A stretch of DNA of 64,000 nucleotides from Mucilaginibacter corticis (GCF_007558865.1 NZ_VLPK01000007.1:1-64000), one strand, 5' to 3'; positions 24,789 through 33,804 are shown, counted from the stretch's first letter. Notes: a model not told the origin generated them from the sequence alone. A program made the numbers and translations.

Positions 24789-26351
24789 ATGATTATGACA
24801 ATGGAAAATTTTCAAACGCTATCCCGCGACGGGTTCAGGGAAAGCCCCTGGCAAAAAAGTTTATTGATTAAAAACAGAATCGTAAACGCAATACCAGGTC
24901 AGACCTGTGATATACTGATTGTTGGGGCCGGCATTACCGGTCTGACAGCCGGACTGCTGCTTCAGCAGGCAGGTAAGCAGGTAATCATAGCCGATGCATA
25001 TACACCGGGCTTCGGCACGACCGGTGGCACCAGCGCACACATCAATACGTTTGCCGACACAACCTATCCGGAAGCTGAGCGCGCTTTTGGTGCAGCGGGC
25101 GCAAAACTGTTTAAGGAAGCCATCGCTGAGGGTCTTACACTGATCAGAGACCAGTCGGCGGCGCTGAAGATTGACTGTGACTTTTCAAGCAAGCCGGGTT
25201 TTTTGTACGCGGAAAATGAGGACGAGGTAAAACAGCTCGACGAAATCTACGAGGGCGCGGTGAAAGTGGGTGTAGCGGTTAATTATACCACCGACGTACC
25301 TACGCCGGTTCCTTTTCAAAAAGCATTGGTTTGGGAAGGGCAGGCTCAGTTCCATCCGCTGAAATATCTGCAGGGCTTGCAGGAAGCTTTCTTAGCTTCC
25401 GGTGGCAGGGTGCTTCAAAATACGCTTGTCTCTGGCGTAGAGACCAAGGATGGAATACATTTTGCATCATCTGCCGCGGTCACCATACAGGCGAATGCGG
25501 TGATCTACGCTACGCACATGCCGCCCAATATTAACCTGTTCAATTTTGAATGTGCCGCTTACCGCAGTTACGTCATGGCGGTAAAACTCAAAAGCGGCAA
25601 ATATCCCGACGCGCTGATCTACGATTCGCAGGAACCGTATCATTATGTGCGTTCCCATACGATCGATGGCCAGCAACTGTTAATAGCCGGCGGCCATGAT
25701 CATAAGACGGGCCATGAAGACCCTGAAAAGGCTTTCGCTGATCTGGAGAGGTATATCCGGAAATACTACAGTATATCCTCGGTGAAATACCGCTGGTCAT
25801 CACAATATTATGTGCCGGTGGACGGGTTGCCATATATCGGGCGATTGCCCATGAGCGTTGAAGGTATCTATTGTGCAACGGGGTACAATGGTAACGGCAT
25901 GATGCTAGGCAGTATGGCCGGCAAGTTACTGTGCGACCTGATAACCAGTAAAAAGAATAAATACGAAGCTTTATTCAGCCCTTCACGCCTCAAACCCGTT
26001 GACAGTTTTAGCGAATTCGTCAAAGAAAATGCGGATGTAGTCTATCATTTCGTGGCCGACCGTTTAGGCATCCACGAAAGTGATTCTTTGAAAAGATTAC
26101 AGCCGGGAACCGGAAAAGTGCTTGATGTCAACGGCGAAAAGATAGCGGCCTATTGTGATGAGGCCGGATTGATCCACGCGCTCAGCCCTGTTTGTACGCA
26201 TGCGGGTTGTATCGTTAACTGGAACGGCGAGGAAAGGAGCTGGGATTGTCCTTGTCATGGCGCGCGCTATGACATTGAGGGTAAGGTTTTAAACGGCCCG
26301 GCGACACGCCCTTTAGCAGTCATTGTTCAGGATGGAAAATCTGCTTCATGA
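24789..26351 (+). CDS. FAD-dependent oxidoreductase with C-terminal Rieske domain
   Basis: A 520-residue redox protein. The N-terminal DAO-type domain has the FAD motif ILIVGAGITGLTAGLLLQQAG (here read as two shorter parts, GAGITGL and TAGLLLQ) followed by GTTGGTSAHIN. The C-terminal 90 residues form a Rieske [2Fe-2S] domain with CTHAGC and CPCHGARYD supplying the two Cys-His pairs. The pairing is common in Bacteroidota and actinobacteria and is thought to move electrons to or from an amino-acid-oxidase-like site, with unknown substrate. Several in-frame Mets lie at the start (24789, 24795, 24801). It stands between two decayed stretches. Confidence 0.9.
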   Translation: MIMTMENFQTLSRDGFRESPWQKSLLIKNRIVNAIPGQTCDILIVGAGITGLTAGLLLQQAGKQVIIADAYTPGFGTTGGTSAHINTFADTTYPEAERAFGAAGAKLFKEAIAEGLTLIRDQSAALKIDCDFSSKPGFLYAENEDEVKQLDEIYEGAVKVGVAVNYTTDVPTPVPFQKALVWEGQAQFHPLKYLQGLQEAFLASGGRVLQNTLVSGVETKDGIHFASSAAVTIQANAVIYATHMPPNINLFNFECAAYRSYVMAVKLKSGKYPDALIYDSQEPYHYVRSHTIDGQQLLIAGGHDHKTGHEDPEKAFADLERYIRKYYSISSVKYRWSSQYYVPVDGLPYIGRLPMSVEGIYCATGYNGNGMMLGSMAGKLLCDLITSKKNKYEALFSPSRLKPVDSFSEFVKENADVVYHFVADRLGIHESDSLKRLQPGTGKVLDVNGEKIAAYCDEAGLIHALSPVCTHAGCIVNWNGEERSWDCPCHGARYDIEGKVLNGPATRPLAVIVQDGKSAS

Positions 26352-26982
26352 CTCCTTAATTTGTTGAATTACAAGACCAGCTGATACTATTGGTGCCGGC
26401 AACTCGCTGCTTAGCCTGGATCAGGAAAGAACCCTGAAACTGGTAAATATAGGCGACCCGGAATATTACGGCTTCATCACTTTCGAAAAACGAGGGTGCA
26501 TTTTAGCTACATCGCTTATGATCAGTTGGAATTGGACAGTTGTCACGTGCACGACTGATTGGACAATTGAGCGATATCTTCGACAACCCTGCCTCATGGG
26601 ATCAATCGCAGAATAATGATTAACATAAATATCCTATCGCCAACCGCTTAAGTCTATGGAAAATTACCTGTTGTTTTTTGCTATGGATCAGCCAACGACA
26701 ACCGCAGTACACAGTATACGGGCTGGCCTGAAACCGTATAGCGTCAATAAGCAGCGTAAGAAAAAAACGCTTTTAAGTTATAGTTAATCCTGCAGACGAG
26801 CAAATTTATGACTTGGCCAGGACATCAAATTGATCATCGTGCTCAGCCGGCTTTCCTGATTATTGGCTTTGTTCATAGAAGTAGCCAAAACTTAACTTCG
26901 CTGCTTTGGAAATAAACCTGAAGTAGCATATCATTTTAAAAAAACAGACGCCTTTTTTGTTGAACTGATGACCGCTTTTCCA
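26352..26982. other. Decayed intergenic region
   Basis: About 630 bases without an intact gene. The stretch 26390-26620 contains a short frame (LVNIGDPEYYGFITFEKRG) that looks like a fragment of a protein I cannot identify. Positions 26655-26787 are the remnant of a barrel-gene paralogue, listed separately. A 30-codon minus-strand frame from 26876 was also seen and not accepted. Confidence 0.4.
26655..26787 (+). pseudogene. Remnant of a paralogue of the barrel gene at 40774-41388
   Basis: The end of a coding sequence is recognisable: LKPYSVNKQRKKKTLLS against LKPHSVNKQRKKKALVS in the intact gene. At the DNA level agcgtcaataagcagcgtaa (26740-26759) matches agtgtaaataaacaacgcaa (41341-41360) in 15 of 20 bases. 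The preceding CAACGACAACCGCAGTACAC aligns with CAATGACAACCGGAGCACGC. A short deletion separates the two blocks and the frame is broken upstream, so the copy is dead. Confidence 0.65.
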
Positions 26983-27204
26983 TTAAGATTCGATTAAAGC
27001 AGAAGGTCTTGTTAACAGGATGTCAGAGATTTCACCCAAACGCCTTAGCGTAATTTCGGTCACTCCGCATTCAATCTTACTGTAAGCATGTTGGGTGAGT
27101 TTCAATTTGGATGCAACATATTCCTGGCTATATTGTAAGTTTTCACGGCGTTGTCTGATGTTCAACAAAGTTTTTTTAATATTCAAAGGCATATAAGATG
27201 GCAA
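26983..27204 (-). CDS. XRE-type helix-turn-helix regulator
   Basis: A 73-residue single-domain Cro/C1-type regulator: TLLNIRQRRENLQYSQEYVA (helices 1-2), KLKLTQHAYSKIECG (recognition), ITLRRLGEISDILLT. It is close in sequence to the protein at 14425-14643 and, like it, divergent from a lone receiver gene. Starts at Met1 or Met5 are possible. It may autoregulate and control the receiver; targets are unknown. Confidence 0.8.
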   Translation of the reverse strand: MPSYMPLNIKKTLLNIRQRRENLQYSQEYVASKLKLTQHAYSKIECGVTEITLRRLGEISDILLTRPSALIES

Positions 27205-27292
27205 TATTGTTACGACAATTACGCAAAGGCAATTTATAAAGTTTTTTCTATTTTCTTTAAATTTAAATAATTAAATTAGAACAAAAATGATT

Positions 27293-27300
27293 TATATTTG
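27293..27300 (+). promoter_or_regulatory. Possible Bacteroidota -7 promoter box (TATATTTG)
   Basis: TATATTTG matches the TAnnTTTG -7 consensus of Bacteroidota exactly and lies 30 bases before the TTG start of the receiver gene. A -33 TTTG box is not visible at the expected place, so this is a half match only. Confidence 0.35.
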
Positions 27301-27329
27301 AGGCTGATTCATCAATTACATTTGTTGCT

Positions 27330-27695
27330 TTGAAAAAAATATTGATTATAGAGGATGATGCCGATACCGCAGAAGTCGTCACGCTTATTTTTGAAAGCGC
27401 CTTTGAGATTATTTCTGTTAATGACCTGATTCCCATAGAACGTGTCATTTACATGAATCCCAATATTATCATTTTAGACAACCGTTTGAATTCTGGTCTT
27501 GGAAGTGCTTTTTGCAAAGAATTAAAGGCAAATCCATTTACCCGGTACATTCCTGTTTTGTTTTTTTCGGGAGAAATGGGTTTAGAAAAAATTGCAAATG
27601 AAGTAGGCGCAGATGCTTATCTGGAAAAGCCATTTGATTTGATCGACTTAGAAAATGTAGTCAGAAAGTTTTCAGGTTCATTACCAACAAGTTAA
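27330..27695 (+). CDS. Single-domain response regulator
   Basis: A 121-residue receiver with no output domain: ILIIEDDADTAEVV (acid pair), IIILDNRLNSGLG (phospho-acceptor Asp), VLFFSGE (Ser in place of the Thr switch), and YLEKPFDL (Lys). It starts with TTG. With the divergent XRE gene it forms the second copy of an XRE/receiver arrangement found at 14425-15248. It probably relays phosphate to another protein. Confidence 0.85.
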   Translation: MKKILIIEDDADTAEVVTLIFESAFEIISVNDLIPIERVIYMNPNIIILDNRLNSGLGSAFCKELKANPFTRYIPVLFFSGEMGLEKIANEVGADAYLEKPFDLIDLENVVRKFSGSLPTS

Positions 27696-27764
27696 CAAAA
27701 ATTCATTACAGATGCTAAGTATCGAACGGCACCAGGAAAACAGGGTGGAATTCACTGGCATGGT

Positions 27765-28715
27765 TTAGAGTTTTAGCAGTCTTTCGGCATTGCCATGAGC
27801 AATCATTTCCCGCTGATGATCACTTACCGGCAGCTTATCCAAAAACTTGCGCGCAGCTTCCATAGATGCGTAGGGATAATCCGCCGAGAATAAGATACGC
27901 GATGGTCCGACTTCGGTGAGTAAGGTCTGAAAAGGGGCTGTAAAGTTAAAACCGCTTATGCTATAATGTACATGGTGCTTCAGGTAGTAGCTGATGGGCT
28001 GCTGTAAGCCGGTTGTTTGCTGGGCGAATATTTTGTCCATGCGCTCCTGCATAAAGGGAAGGGACTCACCCAGGTGTCCGATGATCAGTTGCAGATCGGG
28101 AAAACGGTCAAACACGCCGCCAAGGATCAGGCGGATGATGTGTACCCCAGTCTCGATGTGCCAGCCATAGCCAGCCCGCGCAAACAGGTCGTCTACCTGT
28201 GGCGAAAAGCCGCTGTAGTAGGTCTTCGTGATTGCTTCCGGTGCTTTGGTCGGGTGCAGGTAGATCGGCACCTGAAGGCGTGAGGCGGTTTCAAAGACAG
28301 GATGGAAATAAGGGTCATCCAAATACCTTCCGTTCACATGTCCGTTGATCACCACACCCTTAAAACCAAGACCCTGTACGGCGCGTTCCAGTTCGGCAAC
28401 GGCCGCCTTTACATCCGGGGTTGGAATAGCTGCCAAACCCGCAAAACGATCCGGAAAAGACGTTACGGCCAGCGCCAGCCGGTCGTTGGTTTCTCTTGCC
28501 AGTATGATGGCCTCGCCTGCCGGGCATTGCTCAACACCTGGCGCATTAATGGACAACACCTGCATATCGATGCCGGCGCTGTCCATTTCCGCAATGCGTT
28601 TCTCACCCAGTTCGAGCAATTTTTCTGCGATCTCTGGTTGTTTATTAATGTCCTGGCCCGGGCCACTGATAAAAAGCGGCGTGGCGAAATGTTCTTCTAA
28701 TGTGATGGTACGCAT
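27765..28715 (-). CDS. Amidohydrolase family protein (ACMSD / resorcylate-decarboxylase-like)
   Basis: A 316-residue TIM-barrel metal enzyme of the amidohydrolase-2 group. The N-terminal LEEHF supplies the E-x-H metal ligands. IYLHPTK carries a His, LIIGHLGESLPF the next His, and LFSADYPYASME the final Asp, which is the layout of ACMSD, gamma-resorcylate decarboxylase and related decarboxylases. A decarboxylase or hydrolase of an aromatic or keto acid is likely; the substrate is open. It lies 6 bases after a DUF4142 gene in the same direction. Confidence 0.85.
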   Translation of the reverse strand: MRTITLEEHFATPLFISGPGQDINKQPEIAEKLLELGEKRIAEMDSAGIDMQVLSINAPGVEQCPAGEAIILARETNDRLALAVTSFPDRFAGLAAIPTPDVKAAVAELERAVQGLGFKGVVINGHVNGRYLDDPYFHPVFETASRLQVPIYLHPTKAPEAITKTYYSGFSPQVDDLFARAGYGWHIETGVHIIRLILGGVFDRFPDLQLIIGHLGESLPFMQERMDKIFAQQTTGLQQPISYYLKHHVHYSISGFNFTAPFQTLLTEVGPSRILFSADYPYASMEAARKFLDKLPVSDHQREMIAHGNAERLLKL

Positions 28716-28721
28716 GTATCG

Positions 28722-29222
28722 TTATTTCATTTTTTCCTCGATGGCTTTGATCTCCGCTAAATGCTGTTTCAGTTTCGGCAACATTTCCTGCGCAAAGGCT
28801 TTCACAGCAGGATTTTTGCCTACGGTCGCGTAATTTTCAAAAACTTGCACCGTATTACCGTGCCCGGAAACCATGCCATGTACGAACAGTTTGTCGAATT
28901 TGTCTCCTGCGTTTACCAGTTCTAAATCAGGCTGGATGCCGCCGGTTGAGGCGGACGGCAAAGTCATGTCCAGGTTTTTAGCCAAGGCCAGCAGTTTTTG
29001 TTCGGCATCGCCGTGATCTTTCTCCATCATCTGCCCGAACATTTTTACATCGGGGCGCATCGCTTTTTGTGCGGCTTGCCGGCCCGCGCTGACCTCCTGC
29101 AAGTTCTTGATACTCGCGACAATCAAAAAATGTTTGGCCGTAGTATCCGGATCCGGTTGCGGGATCTGGGCTTTGGCCATGGTACCAAAACCCAATAAAG
29201 TTAGTAGCAATACTTTTCTCAT
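28722..29222 (-). CDS. Exported DUF4142 protein
   Basis: A 166-residue periplasmic ferritin-like protein. The N-terminus MRKVLLLTLLGFGTMAKAQ is a Sec signal peptide with Ala-x-Ala-type cleavage. The DUF4142 domain follows: KHFLIVASIKNLQEVSAG, MFGQMMEKDHGDAEQKLL, FDKLFVHGMVSGHGNTVQVF. It lacks the lipobox found in the relative at 16010. It overlaps the Tat-SDR gene by 4 bases, so translation is coupled. Confidence 0.85.
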   Translation of the reverse strand: MRKVLLLTLLGFGTMAKAQIPQPDPDTTAKHFLIVASIKNLQEVSAGRQAAQKAMRPDVKMFGQMMEKDHGDAEQKLLALAKNLDMTLPSASTGGIQPDLELVNAGDKFDKLFVHGMVSGHGNTVQVFENYATVGKNPAVKAFAQEMLPKLKQHLAEIKAIEEKMK

Positions 29223-30223
29223 GGCTGTCCGACCCCTCCTGAAGAACCATAAACCTGCCCGCTGGCAAAGCTGGCATCAGCTGCCGCCAATTGCACATAG
29301 ATAGAAGCCAGTTCAGCGGGCTGTCCCGGCCGTCCGAGCATTGTCCAGCTGCCAAACATTTGCTGTTTTTCCGGCTGCGCGCCGCCGCTGATCTGCAGCG
29401 CTGTCCAGATCGGACCTGGTGCAACACCGTTCACCCGGATGCCTTTCGGCCCTAATTGTTTCGCCAGCGATTTCACATAATTCATAGTGGCCGCTTTCGT
29501 TTGTGCATAGGCATAAAGATCCGGTGAAGGATCGTAAGCCTGCTCGGAAGTCGTGCCGATAATGGCCGAACCGGCGGGTAAATGCGGCAATGCTTCGCGT
29601 ATGATCCAGAATGGCGCATAAATATTCGTTTTCATCGTCGAATCGAATTCTTCAGTAGTTACATCCACAATCGAATTGATCGACTGCTGGCGTCCCGCAT
29701 TATTCACGATAATGTCCAGACCGCCCAAACCGGCAATGGCTTTCTGTACCAAAGATTTACAAAACTCTTCACTGCGCAGATCGCCGGGAATAGCAATGGC
29801 TTTACGGCCCTCCTTTTTGATCAGTGCGATCACTTCCTGCGCGTCCTGCTCTTCGGTAGGGTAGTAATTGATCGCGACATCCGCTCCCTCACGTGCGTAT
29901 GCGATAGCAGCAGCACGCCCCATGCCGGAGTCGCCGCCGGTGATCAGTGCCTTCCGGCCCATCAAACGACCGGAGCCTTTATAACTGGTTTCCCCGCAAT
30001 CCGGTACCGGGTCCATTTTACTTTGCAGGCCTGGCCAGGGCTGGGGCTGACTTTTAAAGGGCGGTTTGGGATGCAGGGTAGTGGGATCGCTGATTTTTAC
30101 GCCATCTGCCGGTTTCAAATTCAATCCGTTCCCGGCGAATGCGGGTACTACCGCTGCTGCTGCCAGCGTAGTCCCTAACCCGGCCACCACCTGGCGCCGG
30201 GTCATTTTACTTTCTTCTTTCAT
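29219..30223 (-). CDS. SDR oxidoreductase with twin-arginine leader
   Basis: A 334-residue short-chain dehydrogenase preceded by a leader (MTRRQVVAGLGTTLAAAAVV, ending in AFAGNG) that resembles a Tat signal. The mature enzyme has TGGDSGMGR as cofactor loop, VNNAG, and the catalytic YAQTK with preceding Ser in IIGTTSEQ. It resembles the cytoplasmic SDR at 30859-31704 (both carry the PxPxxxSKMDPxPD-type linker before the domain) and probably arose by duplication plus an added leader. An exported NAD(P)-type SDR is unusual, because the cofactor must be folded in before export. Confidence 0.8.
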   Translation of the reverse strand: MKEESKMTRRQVVAGLGTTLAAAAVVPAFAGNGLNLKPADGVKISDPTTLHPKPPFKSQPQPWPGLQSKMDPVPDCGETSYKGSGRLMGRKALITGGDSGMGRAAAIAYAREGADVAINYYPTEEQDAQEVIALIKKEGRKAIAIPGDLRSEEFCKSLVQKAIAGLGGLDIIVNNAGRQQSINSIVDVTTEEFDSTMKTNIYAPFWIIREALPHLPAGSAIIGTTSEQAYDPSPDLYAYAQTKAATMNYVKSLAKQLGPKGIRVNGVAPGPIWTALQISGGAQPEKQQMFGSWTMLGRPGQPAELASIYVQLAAADASFASGQVYGSSGGVGQP

Positions 30224-30232
30224 AGGTTTTTT

Positions 30233-30802
30233 TTAAGCACCCAGCTCTTTTAAAATCCTGCTGGTAATGGCTACGTGTTCTTTAAATACAGCCAATGATA
30301 ATGTAGCCAGGTGTCGTCCCTGGTTTTCAGCCGCGCCGGCCATTTTCCCTTTGCTGATGTAATTTTGTGCCAGATCGCGGAGAAACTCATGGTTCTCCAA
30401 CTGCGCCTGGATGTAGACCTTGTCAAACTCGGGTCCTGCCGGGGTAGATTTAATTTTTTCCAGCGTGGCTTTTGCCTTGGCATCCATGGCCGGCACGGGT
30501 GTCCCCAGGTCTTTCAGCACACCGGTCACAGCAATTGCTTCGCCCAACTCAAAACCGGCAAATTCTTTCGCGTTCTTGTTGGTAGCTTTGTTCACTGCAA
30601 TTTGGCTGGTCGCCAGCGATAGTTCGGCAGGGCCGATAACCCCCATCCGGAATTCCTTTTCATTTGCTGCCATAGGATGATCGACAACAGTTGCTGCCCC
30701 GGCATTAAATGATTGTAGCATACCGCCTGCTAATGTCAGGCCTGCGCTTAATGCCATGGATTTTTTTAAAAAATCTCTGCGCTCAATGGTGTTGTCTTTC
30801 AT
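30233..30802 (-). CDS. DUF4142 protein with twin-arginine leader
   Basis: A 189-residue DUF4142-type protein. The leader IERRDFLKKSMALSAGLTLAG fits the Tat consensus (RRxFLK) well, unlike the Sec leader on its neighbour at 28722. The domain is recognisable in FRMGVIGPAELSLATSQIAV, NAKEFAGFELGEAIAV and FDKVYIQAQLENHEFLRDL. It lies 9 bases before the Tat-SDR gene, and the shared export route suggests that the two act together. Confidence 0.8.
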   Translation of the reverse strand: MKDNTIERRDFLKKSMALSAGLTLAGGMLQSFNAGAATVVDHPMAANEKEFRMGVIGPAELSLATSQIAVNKATNKNAKEFAGFELGEAIAVTGVLKDLGTPVPAMDAKAKATLEKIKSTPAGPEFDKVYIQAQLENHEFLRDLAQNYISKGKMAGAAENQGRHLATLSLAVFKEHVAITSRILKELGA

Positions 30803-30858
30803 TTGATTTTGTTTCTAAAATTTATATTCAACTTGTTAATAATGCACTTTACATGAGA

Positions 30859-31704
30859 TTAGCCGTTGACCACTTCGCCACCGTTGACGTGAATCACCTG
30901 CCCGGTAATAAATGAGGCGTCGTCAGCAGCCAGGAAAACATAAGCCGGTGCCACTTCGGAAGGCTGACCCGCGCGTTTCATGGCCGTCTCGCTGCCGAAT
31001 GATTTGATCTTTTCCTCGTCGAAAGTAGCCACGATCAGCGGCGTCCAGACCGGGCCGGGCGCAACCGCGTTGACCCTGATCTTTTTGTCGGTCAGGTTGG
31101 TTGCCAGCGAACGGGTAAAACTGGTGATCGCCCCTTTGGTCGAAGAATAATCGATCAGGTTGGGGGAGGAGCGGTAAGCCGTAACTGAAGTGGTATTGAT
31201 GATACAATCGCCTTCCTGCAAGTATTCCAACGCCTCGTTGGCAAAATGGAAATAAGCGAAGATATTGGTTCTGAAGGTATTTTCCAGTTGCTGTTCATCG
31301 ATGGATTTCGGATCCTTTTGCGGGAACTGCATCCCCGCGTTATTGACCAGGATGTTCAGCTTACCATATTTCTCTACCGTGGCCGCCACCGCTTTTTTAC
31401 AAAATGCCGCTTTTTTAACGTCGCCTTTCAACAGCAGGCATTTCCGGCCTTCGGTCTCAATTAAGGTTTTGGTTTCATTGGCATCGGTATCTTCATTGAA
31501 ATAAACGATAGCGATATCCGCGCCCTCGCGGGCGTAATGGACACTGACCGCGCGGCCGATCCCGGAATCACCGCCGGTGATCAGGGCAACCTTATTTTGT
31601 AATTTTCCCGAACCGGTATAGCTGCTTTTGATGTATTCCGGTGCCGGATCCATCCTGGCCTCGATACCCGGCTGCCTGTTTTGTTTTTTTGGAGTCTTTG
31701 CCAT
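30859..31704 (-). CDS. SDR family oxidoreductase (cytoplasmic)
   Basis: A 281-residue short-chain dehydrogenase of the YhxC/YhdF-like stress group: a proline-rich lead (IEARMDPAPEYIKSSYTGSG), cofactor loop TGGDSGIGR, NNAGMQ and active-site YSSTKGA. Homologues in Bacillus are part of general stress regulons; substrates are not established. It is adjacent (3 bases) to another SDR gene and to an alcohol dehydrogenase, forming a redox operon on the minus strand. Confidence 0.9.
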   Translation of the reverse strand: MAKTPKKQNRQPGIEARMDPAPEYIKSSYTGSGKLQNKVALITGGDSGIGRAVSVHYAREGADIAIVYFNEDTDANETKTLIETEGRKCLLLKGDVKKAAFCKKAVAATVEKYGKLNILVNNAGMQFPQKDPKSIDEQQLENTFRTNIFAYFHFANEALEYLQEGDCIINTTSVTAYRSSPNLIDYSSTKGAITSFTRSLATNLTDKKIRVNAVAPGPVWTPLIVATFDEEKIKSFGSETAMKRAGQPSEVAPAYVFLAADDASFITGQVIHVNGGEVVNG

Positions 31705-31707
31705 GAT

Positions 31708-32493
31708 CTACTGTTTCGTTACCCGTTTTTGTTGTTCATAAAGCTGGTGGGCGACCGTACTGTCCGGCATTAAGTTGGCAGCATGAACCTCCGCGCTGTT
31801 TTTCCAGCCGGCAATCACGCGGTCTCTACCTGCCATCAGCGCATCGTAGCCTTCTTTCGCAACCTCAGCCGGATCGGCCATAGCATCTTTATCCTGCACG
31901 GCTTTACTGTCGTTCATGCCCGCTTTGTTAAAGAAATCCGTATCCGTTACACCCGGCATCAAAGCGGTCAGTGTTACGCCGCTGTCTTTAACTTCCTCCC
32001 GAACCGCAGTGGTAAAAGATAAAACAAATGCTTTGGTGGCATGATAAACTGCCTGCCAGGGGCCGGGCAATTTACCGGCAACCGAACCAAGGTTCAATAT
32101 TTTGCCATTGCCACGGTTGACCATTTCTTTTAAAAAATGTTTGGTCAGGATGACTGTGGCACATACATTTAGGTGGATAATTCCCAGTTCGCGTTCCAGG
32201 TCATTTTCGGTGAATAAACCGTAAACCCCTTGCCCCGCATCATTAACCAGAACGTCAATCTGCTCAGTAATTTCGGAACACAGCGCTTTCGCCTGCTCCA
32301 TATCGGAAAGATCTTTTGCGATTGTTGTTATCTTCACATCGTCTGACCCCAACTCAGCGGCCGTGCTGTCCAGCTCAGCCTGGTCGCGTGCGACAATAAT
32401 CAGGTTGTATTTATCTTTGGCAAACAGTTTTGCCAGTTCTTTGCCGATTCCGCTGGTGCCCCCGGTGATCAACGCTGTTTTTTGATTTTCCAT
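31708..32493 (-). CDS. SDR family oxidoreductase, DltE/YqjQ-like
   Basis: A classical SDR of 261 residues with ALITGGTSGIGKELAKLFA (cofactor), LVNDAGQGVYG in place of NNAG, LNLGSVAGKLPGPWQAVYHATKAF (catalytic Ser-Tyr-Lys) and TLTALMPGVTDTDFF. The family reduces diverse carbonyls and the substrate is open. It shares one base with the alcohol dehydrogenase stop/start junction and thus is translated with it. Confidence 0.9.
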   Translation of the reverse strand: MENQKTALITGGTSGIGKELAKLFAKDKYNLIIVARDQAELDSTAAELGSDDVKITTIAKDLSDMEQAKALCSEITEQIDVLVNDAGQGVYGLFTENDLERELGIIHLNVCATVILTKHFLKEMVNRGNGKILNLGSVAGKLPGPWQAVYHATKAFVLSFTTAVREEVKDSGVTLTALMPGVTDTDFFNKAGMNDSKAVQDKDAMADPAEVAKEGYDALMAGRDRVIAGWKNSAEVHAANLMPDSTVAHQLYEQQKRVTKQ

Positions 32494-33698
32494 TAGTTCT
32501 CTATTTTAACTGGTTCTGTATTGGTTTCCTTGCGCTGTTCCCAGGGTTTAAGCACCACTTTCACGCAGTCCTCTTCTTTCTTGTTAAAGATTTCGTAGCC
32601 ATGGGTAACTTCACTTAATGGCAATGTGTGGGTGATGATATCGTCCAATACTACCTTTTCGGTTTTAACCAGTTCGATCAGGTGATCGATATAGTTCAAC
32701 ACCGGCGCCTGTCCCATTTTTAAAGTAATGCCTTTATCAAAGACCCGGTGCAATGGGAAGTTGTCATAAGTTGAGCCGTACACGCCCATGATAGAAACCG
32801 TACCCATCCGGCGCACGGCTTTGAAAGCCATATCGAGTACCTTCATACTGCCCACTTCGAAATTAAAAAGCGCCTTGGCCTTATCGAGGATATCACGTTC
32901 AGGTTCAAAGCCGACTGCGTCAACACAAACGTCGGCACCGCGGCCGCCGGTCATTGCACGAATAGCTTCCACCACGTCAACTTCATGCGGGTTAAGCGTT
33001 TCTACCTTATTGACGGCTTTAGCCTTTTCCAGGCGGTAGTTGAGCGGATCGATCGCGATCACCCGGCTGGCGCCATTGATCCAGGCCGCTTTTTGCGCCA
33101 TTAGACCTACCGGTCCCGAGCCGAAAATAGCCACCACTTCTCCGCCTTTAAGCTGCGCCCAGTCGATTGCTGACCAGCCGGTGGGAAATATGTCTGTCAA
33201 AAACAGAACCTGTTCATCTGTCATGTTTTCTGGCACTACCCTCGGGCTGATATCGGCATAGGGAACACGGACATATTCGGCTTGTCCGCCGGAATAGCCG
33301 CCGTACAAATCGGTATAACCAAATAGCGCCGCTCCTTTTTGGTCGGCCATGTCCCCATCCGGTCCATAGTGCTTGTAATTCGAGTTTTCACAGGCCGGCG
33401 AGGCATCATGCTGGCAGAAAAAACAGTGCCCGCAGGAAATAGGAAAAGGTACGACCACCCGGTCGCCTTTCTTTAAGTTTTTTACACTCTTGCCCACTTC
33501 TTCGACGATACCCATAAACTCATGGCCCATCACCATTGGTTTGGGCTGCGGCACACCACCACTTAGGATGTGGAGGTCCGAACCGCAGATCGCCGTTGAA
33601 GTCACTTTTAAAATAACATCCGTGTCCTGCTCCAGTCGCGGATCTTCAACGTTATCATATCGGATATCGCCGGGTTTGTGAAATACTGCTGCTTTCAT
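32493..33698 (-). CDS. Zinc-dependent alcohol/formaldehyde dehydrogenase
   Basis: A 401-residue medium-chain dehydrogenase. ICGSDLHIL and MGHEFMGIVEEVG carry catalytic-zinc ligands, ISCGHCFFCQHDASPACENS the four structural-zinc cysteines, and IFGSGPVGLMAQKAA the NAD-binding loop. Together with the DVCVDAVGFE region this fits the glutathione-independent formaldehyde dehydrogenase-like group. Detoxification of an aldehyde is plausible next to two SDR genes. It is the first gene of the operon; a 105-base intergenic region separates it from the divergent GH130 gene. Confidence 0.9.
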   Translation of the reverse strand: MKAAVFHKPGDIRYDNVEDPRLEQDTDVILKVTSTAICGSDLHILSGGVPQPKPMVMGHEFMGIVEEVGKSVKNLKKGDRVVVPFPISCGHCFFCQHDASPACENSNYKHYGPDGDMADQKGAALFGYTDLYGGYSGGQAEYVRVPYADISPRVVPENMTDEQVLFLTDIFPTGWSAIDWAQLKGGEVVAIFGSGPVGLMAQKAAWINGASRVIAIDPLNYRLEKAKAVNKVETLNPHEVDVVEAIRAMTGGRGADVCVDAVGFEPERDILDKAKALFNFEVGSMKVLDMAFKAVRRMGTVSIMGVYGSTYDNFPLHRVFDKGITLKMGQAPVLNYIDHLIELVKTEKVVLDDIITHTLPLSEVTHGYEIFNKKEEDCVKVVLKPWEQRKETNTEPVKIEN

Positions 33699-33804
33699 AA
33701 GTAGATTTTAGTTTTGATATATCTATTTAACCTGAAGTAAAATAATTTGTTTAATAATATGTGAGATAGTTCAAACAGTGCGGCTATGTCTTTGTAGTTA
33801 TACT

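Noticed and set aside
26784..26876. 30-codon minus-strand frame near the decayed barrel remnant
   Set aside because: Short, overlaps the remnant, and has no feature suggesting a true gene.
29582..30178. 198-codon plus-strand frame opposite the Tat-SDR gene
   Set aside because: Antisense to a gene with complete SDR motifs; no recognisable protein content.
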